Below, piece after piece: positions 21,889 through 31,906 of a stretch of 64,000 nucleotides of DNA; position 1 is the first letter of the stretch, and the number at the start of each line of letters is the position of its first letter. The DNA is from an uncultured Pelagibacteraceae bacterium (GTDB lineage: Bacteria; Pseudomonadota; Alphaproteobacteria; Pelagibacterales; AG-422-B15), in NCBI GenBank assembly GCA_902577765.1, contig CACHAK010000002.1, forward strand, positions 62,001-126,000, in the 5' to 3' direction. Both the position numbers and the translations under genes were made by a program. The notes below the pieces were generated by a model that was given only the letters and a program-made list of their open reading frames with translations, searched no databases and was not told the origin of the DNA.

Positions 21889-22442
21889 TTATTATTTCTA
21901 ATGGCAGTTGATGACTCACTTACATTGAAGTCACGAATAAATATCCAAGCAGGTGATTTGGTAAATATTAACTTTGCATCAGATAATTTTATTTGGTTGT
22001 TTTTAAATTTTTCCGCAGCTATGGAAGTAAGTGGATTATATAATTTTTCATTACGATTAAATACAGCAATAGGCATTTGATTAAAAATATCTAAATAATT
22101 TTTCCATTTATCCATTTCTTCAAAAGAGTCACTGCCCATTAAAAATATGAACTCATCCTTGGTAAAGTTAGATTTGATATGTTTCAAATTATCAATTAAA
22201 TAATTTGAGTTAGTAATATCCTCAAAAAATTTCAGTTTAATATTGTTATTGCCAATTAGTTTTTTTGCTTGATTATTTCTGTCTTCAAAGGACATATAAT
22301 CATCCTTTTCCTTTAATGGATTTTGCTTTGTGATCATCCACCAGACTTCATCAAGATCAAAAATTTGAATTGCCTTATCTGATAATTTTAAATGTCCTAA
22401 ATGTGCTGGATTAAATGAACTTCCTAAAATGCCAATTTTCAT
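21885..22442 (-). CDS. nadD: Nicotinate-nucleotide adenylyltransferase
   Basis: Adenylates nicotinate mononucleotide in NAD synthesis. The 185 residues have the nucleotidyltransferase start GSSFNPAHLGHLKLS with the HxGH site near 18-21, WWMITKQNPLKEK, FIFLMGSDSFEEMDKW, and the late SSTAIR motif that contacts ATP. The protein stops three residues after SSTAIR, shorter at the C-terminus than the E. coli and Gram-positive proteins; I believe several alphaproteobacterial versions are similarly short. It directly follows proA and overlaps rsfS by four bases. Confidence 0.93.
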   Translation of the reverse strand: MKIGILGSSFNPAHLGHLKLSDKAIQIFDLDEVWWMITKQNPLKEKDDYMSFEDRNNQAKKLIGNNNIKLKFFEDITNSNYLIDNLKHIKSNFTKDEFIFLMGSDSFEEMDKWKNYLDIFNQMPIAVFNRNEKLYNPLTSIAAEKFKNNQIKLSDAKLIFTKSPAWIFIRDFNVSESSTAIRNNK

Positions 22443-23699
22443 TTACGGTCTAACCTGTCCATTTCCTCTCACTATATATTTATAAGTTGTCAGCCCTTCT
22501 AATCCAACTGGCCCTCTGGCGTGCAATTTGCCGGTAGCAATTCCTATTTCAGCACCTAAACCAAATTCCCCTCCATCTGCAAATTGGGTTGAGGTGTTAT
22601 GCATAACTATTGCACTACCTACGGTATTTAAAAACTTTTCAACTTTCTCTTTATCTTCAGAAATAATACTCTCTGTATGACCTGATCCATATGTAGCAAT
22701 ATGTTCTATTGCTTCATCTACCCCTTTAACAGTCTTTATAGATATTATTGCATCTAAATATTCTGTACCCCAATCTTCTTCGGATGCTTTTAAAACTTTG
22801 TCTGAGATTTTCATACATACATTATCTCCTCTTACTTCACAGCCCCCATTAATTAAATCATTAATAATTTTTGGTAAATGAGTGTCGACACAGTTTTCAT
22901 CAATTAATATAGTTTCAGCTGCACCACAAATTCCAGTTCTTCTCAATTTTGCATTTTCTATGATTTTGCTTGCTATTTCTGTATCTGATGTTTCATCAAC
23001 ATATAAGTGACATATTCCATCGAGATGTCCAATAACAGGTATTTTTGCTGTGTCTTGAACTTTTTTTACTAAGCCTTTACCACCTCTAGGTACTACAACA
23101 TCAATATATTTTCCCATTTTAGCAAGTATGTAATCTACTGCCGCTCTATCTGTGGTGCTTACATATTGAACAATATGTTCGCTAACAGAATTTTCCTTTA
23201 AAGCCCCTTGTATCGATTTTACCATTTCTGAGTTAGTGTTAAAGCACTCAGATCCACCTCTTAGTATTACACTATTGCCAGCTTTTAGACATAAAACTGT
23301 CGCATCAACTGTAACGTTTGGTCTGCTTTCATAAATAATTCCAATAACACCAAGAGGAACAGACACTCTTTCAACTAACATTCCATTTGGCCTTTTATTA
23401 GAATAAAGTTTGTTTCCAACTGGATCTTCTAAAGAAATAACATTTTCAATTGACGACAATATTCCATCAAATCGTTCGTCATCTAGCATAAGTCGATCAA
23501 CCATTGCTTTTGAAAGACTATTTTCAGAGTTACTAATATCTAATGAATTAGCATCTAGAATATTTTTTTTATTCTTTTCTAAACTTAATATAATTGATTT
23601 TAAAATATTATTTTTATCTCTTTCGTTCAAAGACCTAATGTCTTTTGAGGCCCTAACACTGTTTTCACCCATCTTTTCTAATTCTAATTCAATACTCAT
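22443..23699 (-). CDS. proA: Glutamate-5-semialdehyde dehydrogenase
   Basis: The second step of proline synthesis: reduces gamma-glutamyl phosphate to glutamate semialdehyde. The 418 residues have the ALDH fold typical of ProA, with VPLGVIGIIYESRPNVT, KAGNSVILRGGSE, the catalytic-cysteine block LRRTGICGAAET, and the C-terminal FADGGEFGLGAEIGIATGKLHARGP, quoted in part. Its ATG overlaps the proB stop by four bases, so the two enzymes that share an unstable intermediate are coupled. Confidence 0.96.
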   Translation of the reverse strand: MSIELELEKMGENSVRASKDIRSLNERDKNNILKSIILSLEKNKKNILDANSLDISNSENSLSKAMVDRLMLDDERFDGILSSIENVISLEDPVGNKLYSNKRPNGMLVERVSVPLGVIGIIYESRPNVTVDATVLCLKAGNSVILRGGSECFNTNSEMVKSIQGALKENSVSEHIVQYVSTTDRAAVDYILAKMGKYIDVVVPRGGKGLVKKVQDTAKIPVIGHLDGICHLYVDETSDTEIASKIIENAKLRRTGICGAAETILIDENCVDTHLPKIINDLINGGCEVRGDNVCMKISDKVLKASEEDWGTEYLDAIISIKTVKGVDEAIEHIATYGSGHTESIISEDKEKVEKFLNTVGSAIVMHNTSTQFADGGEFGLGAEIGIATGKLHARGPVGLEGLTTYKYIVRGNGQVRP

Positions 23700-24805
23700 A
23701 TCAAAACTAAATCGTCCTTATGTATCATTTCTTCTCTGTAAGAGTAACTTAGAATGTTAGCTATTTCATCACTTTTGTGTCCCATAATTTTAATACTTTC
23801 TTCTGCAGCGTAACCCGCTAACCCTATACCTATTTTATTTTGGTCAGACGACAATACTTCAATAACATCTCCTCTCTCAAAGTTTCCCTCAACTGACTTT
23901 ACTCCAGCCGGTAAGAGACTGCTTCCTTTTTTAAGTGCATCAACAGCTCCATCATCAATTATTATTTTACCTACGGGCTTCATTGTTCCCGCGATCCATT
24001 GCTTACGTGCTGCCAAGGGGGTCTTAGTTGGTTCAAACCATGTACATGGACGTCCCTCAAATAAGGACTTTACAGGTCTCATTATAGAACCATTAGTAAT
24101 TGCTAAGTGACAACCTGATAGCATAGCTATTTTTGCGGCTTGGATTTTTGTCTTCATTCCACCTTTTCCGTAATCCGAAATTGATTGCCCAATCATTTTT
24201 TCAATATCTTTATCAATTTCGCTTACTTTGTTTATCAATTTTACATCCTCATCAGTACTAGGATCAGCAGAATAAAGGCCATTAATATTAGATAATAAAA
24301 TAAGACAATCTGCACTTGTTATTTGAGCCACTCTTGATGCAAGTCTATCATTATCCCCATATCTTATTTCACTTGTCGCAATTGTATCATTTTCATTAAC
24401 GACTGGAACAATACCCAATTTTAATAATGTATCTATTGTTCTTCTGGCATTTATTGATCTTCTTCTTTGTTCAGTATCATCTAAGGTAAGAAGAATTTGA
24501 GAAATTTTAATTTCATTTTTTTCAAAGGCACTCTTAAATGAGCCCATCAAATGTATTTGGCCCACAGCAGATACAGCTTGATTCATATCCATCTTCATAT
24601 TTTTCATATCAAGATCTAAATCTTTTGCGCCCATCGCAATTGCTCCAGAGGAAACAATTATAACCTCTTTATCATTTTCTCTTAAATATTTAACATCTTC
24701 AGCAAGACTATTAAGCCATTCTTTATTAAGACTTCCCGAAGTTTCATTGAATAGAAGTGCAGATCCAATTTTGATAATAATTCTATTTGTTTGTTCTAAT
24801 TTCAT
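23696..24805 (-). CDS. proB: Glutamate 5-kinase with PUA domain
   Basis: Phosphorylates glutamate in the first step of proline synthesis. The 369 residues have an amino-acid-kinase domain (about 1-260: IIIKIGSALLF, VSSGAIAMG, VPVVNENDT, YGDNDRLASRVA, DYGKGGMKTK) and a C-terminal PUA domain (about 275-355, from GTMKPVGKIIIDDGA). Length matches full-size ProB. Proline feedback sensitivity is usual in the family but cannot be judged here. It begins one base after obgE ends. Confidence 0.95.
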   Translation of the reverse strand: MKLEQTNRIIIKIGSALLFNETSGSLNKEWLNSLAEDVKYLRENDKEVIIVSSGAIAMGAKDLDLDMKNMKMDMNQAVSAVGQIHLMGSFKSAFEKNEIKISQILLTLDDTEQRRRSINARRTIDTLLKLGIVPVVNENDTIATSEIRYGDNDRLASRVAQITSADCLILLSNINGLYSADPSTDEDVKLINKVSEIDKDIEKMIGQSISDYGKGGMKTKIQAAKIAMLSGCHLAITNGSIMRPVKSLFEGRPCTWFEPTKTPLAARKQWIAGTMKPVGKIIIDDGAVDALKKGSSLLPAGVKSVEGNFERGDVIEVLSSDQNKIGIGLAGYAAEESIKIMGHKSDEIANILSYSYREEMIHKDDLVLI

Positions 24806-25795
<990 letters not shown>

Positions 25796-25814
25796 TTAGA
25801 AAAAAGATTTAGAT

Positions 25815-26072
25815 TTACTGTTTGGGAACAACAGAAATAAATGTTTTTCCGTTTTTTTTCTTACCAAACTTTACAAAGCCATCAACAAGTGAAAAAATTG
25901 TATGATCTTTTCCAAGTCCTACATTATCACCTGGGTGCCATTTAGTACCCCTTTGTCTAGCTATGATGTTACCAGGTATCACAGTTTGACCACTGTATTT
26001 CTTTATACCCAATCTTCTTCCAGCTGAGTCTCTTCCGTTTCTCGATGAGCCGCCAGCTTTTTTAGTTGCCAT
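25815..26072 (-). CDS. rpmA: Ribosomal protein L27
   Basis: A 50S protein whose N-terminal tail reaches the peptidyl-transferase centre. The 85 residues start [16 protein letters not shown] and continue through [16 protein letters not shown] and [10 protein letters not shown], which are invariant in bacterial L27. Residues after the initiator methionine match the mature tail without a cleavable extension. It lies two bases after rplU. Confidence 0.97.
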   Translation of the reverse strand: MATKKAGGSSRNGRDSAGRRLGIKKYSGQTVIPGNIIARQRGTKWHPGDNVGLGKDHTIFSLVDGFVKFGKKKNGKTFISVVPKQ

Positions 26073-26074
26073 TA

Positions 26075-26509
26075 TTAGCTATCCTTTTTTTTCACAGTTT
26101 TCTTTTTAACTGTAGTTTTCTTTTTTGTAACTGTTTTCTTTTCAGTTTCTAATTTCGTGTCACTTGTTTTCTTAACAGCTTTTTTTGAAGTAAATCCAGG
26201 TATATCAAGTGAATTAATTTTTAAAAAAGTTATATCCTGTCTATGACCATTAAGTCTTCGATAGTTTTTTCTTCTTTTCTTCTTAAATACTAAAATTTTT
26301 CTATCTCTGTCTTGTTTAACAATTTCAGCACTAACTTTCGCGCCACTGATTTGTGGAGATCCCACAGAAAATTGTTCTTTATCACAAGCGAAAAGGACAT
26401 CTTCGATAGTGATCTTATCACCATCTTTGCCATCAATTTTGCTCACACTCAACATAGTGTTTTCGCTAACTTTATACTGCTTTCCGCCAGTTGAAATAAT
26501 CGCAAACAT
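26075..26509 (-). CDS. rplU: Ribosomal protein L21 with a lysine-rich C-terminal tail
   Basis: A 50S protein binding 23S rRNA. Residues 1-102 are a standard L21 ([51 protein letters not shown] in part, FLKINSL). The remaining 40 or so residues (from about 104) are a disordered tail of Lys, Thr and Val ending [13 protein letters not shown]-terminal extensions of L21 occur in Alphaproteobacteria, but this one resembles the lysine-rich tail on CarD in this window. It is first in rplU-rpmA-obgE, with a clear promoter upstream. Confidence 0.95.
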   Translation of the reverse strand: MFAIISTGGKQYKVSENTMLSVSKIDGKDGDKITIEDVLFACDKEQFSVGSPQISGAKVSAEIVKQDRDRKILVFKKKRRKNYRRLNGHRQDITFLKINSLDIPGFTSKKAVKKTSDTKLETEKKTVTKKKTTVKKKTVKKKDS

Positions 26510-26544
26510 AATAGAAATTACTATTTGATATTAAAAGTGGCCTG

Positions 26545-26572
26545 AATATAAACGTCACTTTTCTTATGTCAA
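26545..26572 (-). promoter_or_regulatory. Sigma-70 type promoter for rplU-rpmA
   Basis: On the minus strand TTGACA (26572-26567) is followed after 16 bases by TATATT (26550-26545). A start near 26538 would give a leader of about 29 bases before the rplU ATG. Both hexamers are close to consensus, unusually good for this window, and fit a highly expressed ribosomal-protein operon. Confidence 0.7.
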
Positions 26573-26674
26573 TAGCCATAATTTCAGATAAAAAAACTTA
26601 AAATCTGCGAGATTTATGCATAAAATATACATATAAATACCCTATTTAATCATCGTTTTATCAAATAAATAAAT

Positions 26675-27889
26675 ATGACCTTATCAATAAAACCATTCAA
26701 AGCCTTTAGGCCTTTACAGAAAAGAGTAGAGGAAGTGGTATTGCCAACTTTTGATAATTTAACGAACAAACAGCTAAATAAAATTTTAAAAGAGTCAGAA
26801 TATAATTTCTTAAACGTAGTAAGCCCAAAAGCATTTTACCCTAACATTACCAAAAAAAATTCCAAAAAGCACGCATACGAGCACTTAGAGTCTATGATTA
26901 AGAATAATATTATTTTTCAGGAGAAGGAAGAATGTTTTTATGTATATTGTTTAGATAAATATAATAAGAAGCAGTTTGGTATAGTTGCATCAATAGAGTT
27001 CGAGGAAGGCAATAATAAAATTCTGAAACATGAAGCAATATTTAAAGCACGATCGAATTCTATCATGGAAACAATTGAACACACAAAAATGCAAATAGGT
27101 CCAGTTTATTTATCCTATAAAAATCAAAATAGCAGACACATTGATTTTAAAAAATACGAAAGAAAAAAACCTCTTTATAAATTTAAGTCGCCAGGCGGTA
27201 CAACCAGATCTCTTTGGAAAGTAAGTGAAAAAAATGAAATTCGATCTTTGAGAAAGAAATTATCAAAAATTCAAACATTTTATATTGCTGATGGGCATCA
27301 CAGGTACTCCGCTATTGAAAATTTAAACAAAAAGAAAAATCTTAATAAAAATAAAAAAGAAAAAATAAACCTTCTTGCGGCAATATTTGATGAGCATTCT
27401 GTCAATATATTGAGCTTTCATCGACTAGCTAAATTTAAAAATTTTAATCAACAAAAAATAATTCAGGCCTTAAAGAAAAAGTTTAAGCTAGAAAAAAAAT
27501 TAAAATTTAAAAATCCGTGTGACCCAGGCAGTGTGATGATATATTTAAATAAAACTTGGTACAATGTTTCACTCACATCAAATGAAAAACTCTATACTAA
27601 ATATGAAACTGACACTGACATAGTTGAGAAAATAATGATAAATAGTATCATTAAAAAACAATGTAATTGTTCTTTAGTAAATTTGTCGAATATTCCTGGT
27701 AAATTTGATCATAAAAAATTAGCAAATGAGGTGGATAAAGGTGTGGCAGATATGGGATTTTTTATTTGCCCTTTACCGATGAAAAAGATAATGTCCATCG
27801 CAGACAAAGGTAAGATTGTCCCTAAAAAGTCAACTTACTTTGATCCGAAGCCTGCTGATGGCTTGGTTAATTTGCTTATGGATATTTAA
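26675..27889 (+). CDS. DUF1015 family protein, linked to serine synthesis
   Basis: A 404-residue cytosolic protein of the DUF1015 family. It shows the expected start (IKPFKAFRPLQKRVEEV), the central motif FYIADGHHRYSAIENL with D206-G-H-H-R-Y211, and the typical ending PKKSTYFDPKPADGLV. The family has no settled function to my knowledge. As I recall, the DGHHR piece resembles the active site of ParB/sulfiredoxin-fold free-serine kinases. The gene directly precedes serC (four bases) and serA, so a serine-related role is plausible but unproven. A poorly conserved stretch around 225-240 is rich in lysine and asparagine, as is common in A+T-rich genomes. Confidence 0.9.
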   Translation: MTLSIKPFKAFRPLQKRVEEVVLPTFDNLTNKQLNKILKESEYNFLNVVSPKAFYPNITKKNSKKHAYEHLESMIKNNIIFQEKEECFYVYCLDKYNKKQFGIVASIEFEEGNNKILKHEAIFKARSNSIMETIEHTKMQIGPVYLSYKNQNSRHIDFKKYERKKPLYKFKSPGGTTRSLWKVSEKNEIRSLRKKLSKIQTFYIADGHHRYSAIENLNKKKNLNKNKKEKINLLAAIFDEHSVNILSFHRLAKFKNFNQQKIIQALKKKFKLEKKLKFKNPCDPGSVMIYLNKTWYNVSLTSNEKLYTKYETDTDIVEKIMINSIIKKQCNCSLVNLSNIPGKFDHKKLANEVDKGVADMGFFICPLPMKKIMSIADKGKIVPKKSTYFDPKPADGLVNLLMDI

Positions 27890-27893
27890 TTTA

Positions 27894-29054
27894 ATGGAAA
27901 AGCCCGCTCAGAAACCTCATTATCCTTATTTTTCATCCGGTCCCTGCGCCAAACCTCCAGGATGGTCGTTTGATAATTTAAAAAATGCAGCTCTTTCAAG
28001 GTCTCACAGATCTGGCACAGCTGTTAAAAAACTTCAAGAGGTAATCGATAAGTCAAGACAACTGTTGGAAATTCCTGATGACTACTTAATTGGTATTGTT
28101 CCCGCGTCTGATACTGGCGCTGTTGAAATGGCTATGTGGTGTATGCTTGGTCAAAGAGGAGTTGAAGTTTATTCATGGGAAAATTTTGGTCATGACTGGA
28201 ATATAGACGCAGGAGAACAACTGCCTCTAAAAGATAAAAAGTTAATTAAAGCGGAATATGGGGAACTTCCTGATTTTTCTGATAGCAATCCTGACAACGA
28301 TATTGTTTTTACATGGAATGGTACTACCGCAGGTGTAAGAATAAAAAATACTGATTGGATAAGTGATCAAAGAAAAGGATTAACAATATGTGATGCCACA
28401 TCAGCAGTTTTTTCAATGCACATGGATTGGCATAAATTAGATGTGATTACTTACTCATGGCAAAAAGTTTTAGGAAGCGAAGCTGCTCATGGTATGTTGA
28501 TTTTATCCCCTCGTGCAGTTGAACGACTTGAAACTTTCACTCCACCATGGCCCATCCCAAAAATATTTCGTCTAGCAAATAATCAAAAATTAATTTCAGG
28601 AATATTTTCTGGAGCAACAATAAACACTCCATCCATGATCAGTGTTGAAGATGTATTAAATTCCCTTAACTGGGGATTAGAATTAGGTGGTTTAAATAAA
28701 TTAATTGATATATCAGAAACAAATTTAAAATTAGTTAATAATTGGATTGATAAGCATGATAATTTTGAATTTCTAGCTAAAGATCCAGAGACCAGATCTT
28801 GTACTTCAATTTGTATACTTCCAAAGGATGAGTGGTTTAAAACTCTTAATGACGAAGACAAAGTAAATTTTATGAAGGAAGTTTGTTCATTGCTTGAAAG
28901 CAATGAAGCAGGATATGATCTAAACTCCTATAAAACGGCGCCACCGGGAATTAGAATATGGGGCGGCTCAACAGTTGAAAATAAAAATGTTGAACTTGTT
29001 CTACCTTGGATTGACTGGGCTTATTTAACAACTAAAGAAGCCTTTAAAAAGTGA
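27894..29054 (+). CDS. serC: Phosphoserine aminotransferase
   Basis: The PLP enzyme that converts 3-phosphohydroxypyruvate and glutamate to phosphoserine. I start it at ATG 27894, four bases after the DUF1015 stop, giving 386 residues beginning MEKPAQKPHYPYFSSGPCAKPPGW. The longer frame opening at 27816 would overlap the upstream gene by 74 bases and add unconserved residues. It belongs to the Methanosarcina/alphaproteobacterial SerC type. The PLP lysine is in TYSWQKVLGSEAAHG. It overlaps serA by four bases (GTGA). Confidence 0.93.
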   Translation: MEKPAQKPHYPYFSSGPCAKPPGWSFDNLKNAALSRSHRSGTAVKKLQEVIDKSRQLLEIPDDYLIGIVPASDTGAVEMAMWCMLGQRGVEVYSWENFGHDWNIDAGEQLPLKDKKLIKAEYGELPDFSDSNPDNDIVFTWNGTTAGVRIKNTDWISDQRKGLTICDATSAVFSMHMDWHKLDVITYSWQKVLGSEAAHGMLILSPRAVERLETFTPPWPIPKIFRLANNQKLISGIFSGATINTPSMISVEDVLNSLNWGLELGGLNKLIDISETNLKLVNNWIDKHDNFEFLAKDPETRSCTSICILPKDEWFKTLNDEDKVNFMKEVCSLLESNEAGYDLNSYKTAPPGIRIWGGSTVENKNVELVLPWIDWAYLTTKEAFKK

Positions 29055-29992
29055 ATAAAGTACTAATTGCAGATAATGTTTCTGACGCTGTTTTTAAAGT
29101 ATTTGATGAAAACAACATTGAATATGTTCAGAAAACAGGTCTTAGTGAAGACGAGCTTTCAAAAGAAATCATAGATTACGCCGGGTTAGTAATTAGATCA
29201 GCAGTCACTGTAACTGACAAAATAATAAGCAGCGCTAAAAATCTGAGAGTTATTGGTAGGCCAGGCGTAGGGGTTGACAATGTTGATCTTGACTCAGCTA
29301 CCAAAAATAACATCGTAGTCATGAACACTCCTCTTGGAAATGTTCAAGCAACTGCCGAACTTACATTTTCTATTATACATGCATTAATGAGAAAAATTAC
29401 AGAGGCAAATGAGTCAATGCACAGTAAAAAATGGGAGAAAAAGAATTTCATTGGATCTGAGATGTTGGGCAAAACTATTGGCATCGTAGGATTTGGGAAT
29501 ATAGGAAAAAAAATTTCTGAAATATCACACGCATATGGAATGAATGTTCTTGTTCATAGTGCTTCATTAAGTGATACAGAACAAAAAAAATATAAAGTTG
29601 AAAAAGTATCTTTTGAGGAAATTTTGTTACACTCAGATATTATAACTTTTCATAACAAACTATCAGATAAATCAAAATATATGATTAATAAAGACACTCT
29701 TAAAACAATTAAAAAAACAGCAATTATTATTAATTGTGCGAGAGGTGGAATTGTAAATGAAAATGATGTTAAGAATGCAATTGATAAAAATGGTTTAGGA
29801 GGATATGGCTGCGATGTTTACGAGAAAGAGCCACAAACTGATAGTATATTCTCAGGTATGAAAAAAGTTGTAATGACACCTCACATCGGCGCCAGTACTG
29901 CAGAGGCGCAAGAAAAAGTTGCTATACAAATTGCAGAGCAAATGGTCGATTATCTTTTAAATAATAATGTAGTTAACCAAGTAAACAAATAA
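29051..29992 (+). CDS. serA: D-3-phosphoglycerate dehydrogenase, short form
   Basis: Oxidises 3-phosphoglycerate in the first step of serine synthesis. The 313 residues begin with GTG and contain only the substrate- and NAD-binding domains: VIRSAVTVTDK, RPGVGVDNVD, the Rossmann loop GFGNIGKKI, NCARGGIVNE with the active-site arginine, and the catalytic histidine in TPHIGAST. It lacks the ASB and ACT regulatory domains of the roughly 525-residue alphaproteobacterial enzyme, so classical serine feedback through ACT is not expected. Other D-2-hydroxyacid dehydrogenase activities cannot be excluded, but the serC overlap supports SerA. Confidence 0.88.
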   Translation: MNKVLIADNVSDAVFKVFDENNIEYVQKTGLSEDELSKEIIDYAGLVIRSAVTVTDKIISSAKNLRVIGRPGVGVDNVDLDSATKNNIVVMNTPLGNVQATAELTFSIIHALMRKITEANESMHSKKWEKKNFIGSEMLGKTIGIVGFGNIGKKISEISHAYGMNVLVHSASLSDTEQKKYKVEKVSFEEILLHSDIITFHNKLSDKSKYMINKDTLKTIKKTAIIINCARGGIVNENDVKNAIDKNGLGGYGCDVYEKEPQTDSIFSGMKKVVMTPHIGASTAEAQEKVAIQIAEQMVDYLLNNNVVNQVNK

Positions 29993-30712
29993 ATGTCTAA
30001 TACTCTGATATTAATAAGACACGGTAAAAGTGATTGGAACGTAAAAAATATTTTTACCGGATGGGTTGATGTAGAATTAGACGATTTAGGAAAAAAAGAG
30101 GCATTAAAGTCAGCATTGTTACTAAAAGAAGCTGAAATAGTTCCTTCATTTGCATTTACATCATTTTTAAAAAGGGCACAAAATACTCTTCAAATAATTC
30201 TTGAGGAATTAAATATATATAATCTTCACACAGAAACTGCCTGGGAATTAAATGAAAGACACTATGGAGCACTGCAAGGATTAAACAAAGATGAAGTTAA
30301 AAAAAAATATGGTGAAGATCAGTTTTTAAAATGGAGGAGAGGTTACAGCACACCACCACCTGCACTACCAATTGATAGTGAAATGAATCCTAATAAAGAC
30401 GATTTATATAAAGGAATAAATAATTTACCCCTAACGGAATGTTTAGAAGATACGTATGCGAGAGTAATTCCTTACTGGGAAAATTCTATAAAACCTTTAG
30501 TACTAAAAAATACCACTATTATTTCAGCACATGGAAACAGCTTAAGAGCTCTATGTAAGTACTTGTTTGATGTATCTGATGAAGACATAACAAGCTTAGA
30601 AATACCAACTGCAAATCCACTTATTATCAGCCTAAATAATAGTTGCAAAATTCACTCCGCAAGTTATCTTGATGCCTCCAGAGCACAAAAATTGCCAATA
30701 ATTGGCGAATAA
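29993..30712 (+). CDS. gpmA: Phosphoglycerate mutase (2,3-bisphosphoglycerate-dependent)
   Basis: Interconverts 3- and 2-phosphoglycerate. The 239 residues start LILIRHGKSDWN with the phosphohistidine H10, then FTGWVDVELDDLGKKEA, RHYGALQGLNK, and the second histidine in ISAHGNSLRAL. This is the full dPGM pattern. It starts on the base after the serA stop, joining the branch point of glycolysis to serine synthesis in one transcript. Confidence 0.95.
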   Translation: MSNTLILIRHGKSDWNVKNIFTGWVDVELDDLGKKEALKSALLLKEAEIVPSFAFTSFLKRAQNTLQIILEELNIYNLHTETAWELNERHYGALQGLNKDEVKKKYGEDQFLKWRRGYSTPPPALPIDSEMNPNKDDLYKGINNLPLTECLEDTYARVIPYWENSIKPLVLKNTTIISAHGNSLRALCKYLFDVSDEDITSLEIPTANPLIISLNNSCKIHSASYLDASRAQKLPIIGE

Positions 30713-30724
30713 AAAGGGAAAGTT

Positions 30725-31897
30725 ATGAGTGAAGTATTTATTACATCTGCCGTTAGAACAGCCGTTGGTTCTTTTAATGGATCTTTATCGGGCATGCCAG
30801 CACACGATTTAGGCACAATAGTTATAAAAGAAACGCTTAATAGATCAGGCATTGAAGGTGGTGATGTTGATGAGGTGATACTTGGACAAGTATTAACTGC
30901 AGCAACCGGTCAAAACCCTGCTAGACAAGCATCAATAAATGCTGGTTTAAATAAAGAAACCCCAGCATGGCTAGTTAATCAAGTTTGTGGATCTGGCTTA
31001 CGAAGTGTTGCTTTGGCCTACCAATCTATTATGAATGGCGATGCAAATATTATTATTGCTGGTGGACAAGAAAGTATGAGTCAATCCCCGCACTGTATGC
31101 ACCTAAGAAATGGTACCAAAATGGGCGATGATAAGATGATCGACTCAATGATCAAAGATGGTTTGTGGGATGCTTTTAATGGATATCACATGGGAACAAC
31201 TGCTGAAAATGTTGCACAACAATGGCAAATTACTAGAGATCAACAGGATGAATTTGCTTTTAAGTCACAACAGAAAGCAAGTAAGGCTAAAGCAGATGGA
31301 GTATTTAAGGATGAAATTGTTCCAGTTGAAATCCCATCAAAAAAAGAGACAGTAGTTTTTGATAGTGATGAATATATTAAAGACAATGTTCAATTAGAAA
31401 AAATCTCATCTTTAAGACCTGCATTTGCAAAAGAGGGAACAGTTACAGCAGCAAATGCAAGTGGTATAAACGATGGCGCAGCTGCTTTGGCAGTAATGTC
31501 CTCAGATGAAATGAAAAAAAGAAACCTTGAGCCTATGGCAAGAATTGTATCCTGGTCAAGTGCTGGGGTTGATCCATCTGTGATGGGTACAGGACCTATA
31601 CCTGCAAGTAGAAAAGCTCTTGATAAAGCAGGGTGGGATGTTTCTGATTTAGATTTAATTGAGTCAAATGAAGCATTTGCCGCTCAATCTTGTGCAGTAA
31701 ATAAAGAAATGGGATGGGATGTTTCAAAAGTTAATGTTAACGGGGGAGCGATTGCTATAGGACATCCAATTGGTGCGTCAGGAGCTAGAATTCTTGTGAC
31801 ATTATTAAATCAAATGATAAGACAGGACGCTAAAAAAGGACTTGCCACATTATGCATTGGTGGAGGCATGGGTGTCGCTTTGTGCGTAGAACGATAG
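30725..31897 (+). CDS. phaA: Acetyl-CoA acetyltransferase (beta-ketothiolase)
   Basis: Condenses two acetyl-CoA to acetoacetyl-CoA. The 390 residues carry C88 in VNQVCGSGLRS, H347 in IGHPIGASGAR and C377 in LCIGGGMG, the complete thiolase II set. It lies nine bases upstream of phbB, so the pair forms 3-hydroxybutyryl-CoA for polyhydroxybutyrate or for the ethylmalonyl-CoA pathway encoded at 45.6-50.6 kb. No PHB synthase is in the window. Confidence 0.95.
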   Translation: MSEVFITSAVRTAVGSFNGSLSGMPAHDLGTIVIKETLNRSGIEGGDVDEVILGQVLTAATGQNPARQASINAGLNKETPAWLVNQVCGSGLRSVALAYQSIMNGDANIIIAGGQESMSQSPHCMHLRNGTKMGDDKMIDSMIKDGLWDAFNGYHMGTTAENVAQQWQITRDQQDEFAFKSQQKASKAKADGVFKDEIVPVEIPSKKETVVFDSDEYIKDNVQLEKISSLRPAFAKEGTVTAANASGINDGAAALAVMSSDEMKKRNLEPMARIVSWSSAGVDPSVMGTGPIPASRKALDKAGWDVSDLDLIESNEAFAAQSCAVNKEMGWDVSKVNVNGGAIAIGHPIGASGARILVTLLNQMIRQDAKKGLATLCIGGGMGVALCVER

Positions 31898-31906
31898 GAG
31901 AAAATT

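Noticed and set aside
21885-22442. Possible C-terminal truncation of NadD after SSTAIR
   Set aside because: All catalytic motifs are present, the stop overlaps rsfS in the usual coupled way, and I believe short C-termini occur in alphaproteobacterial NadD. No frameshift remnant is visible downstream.
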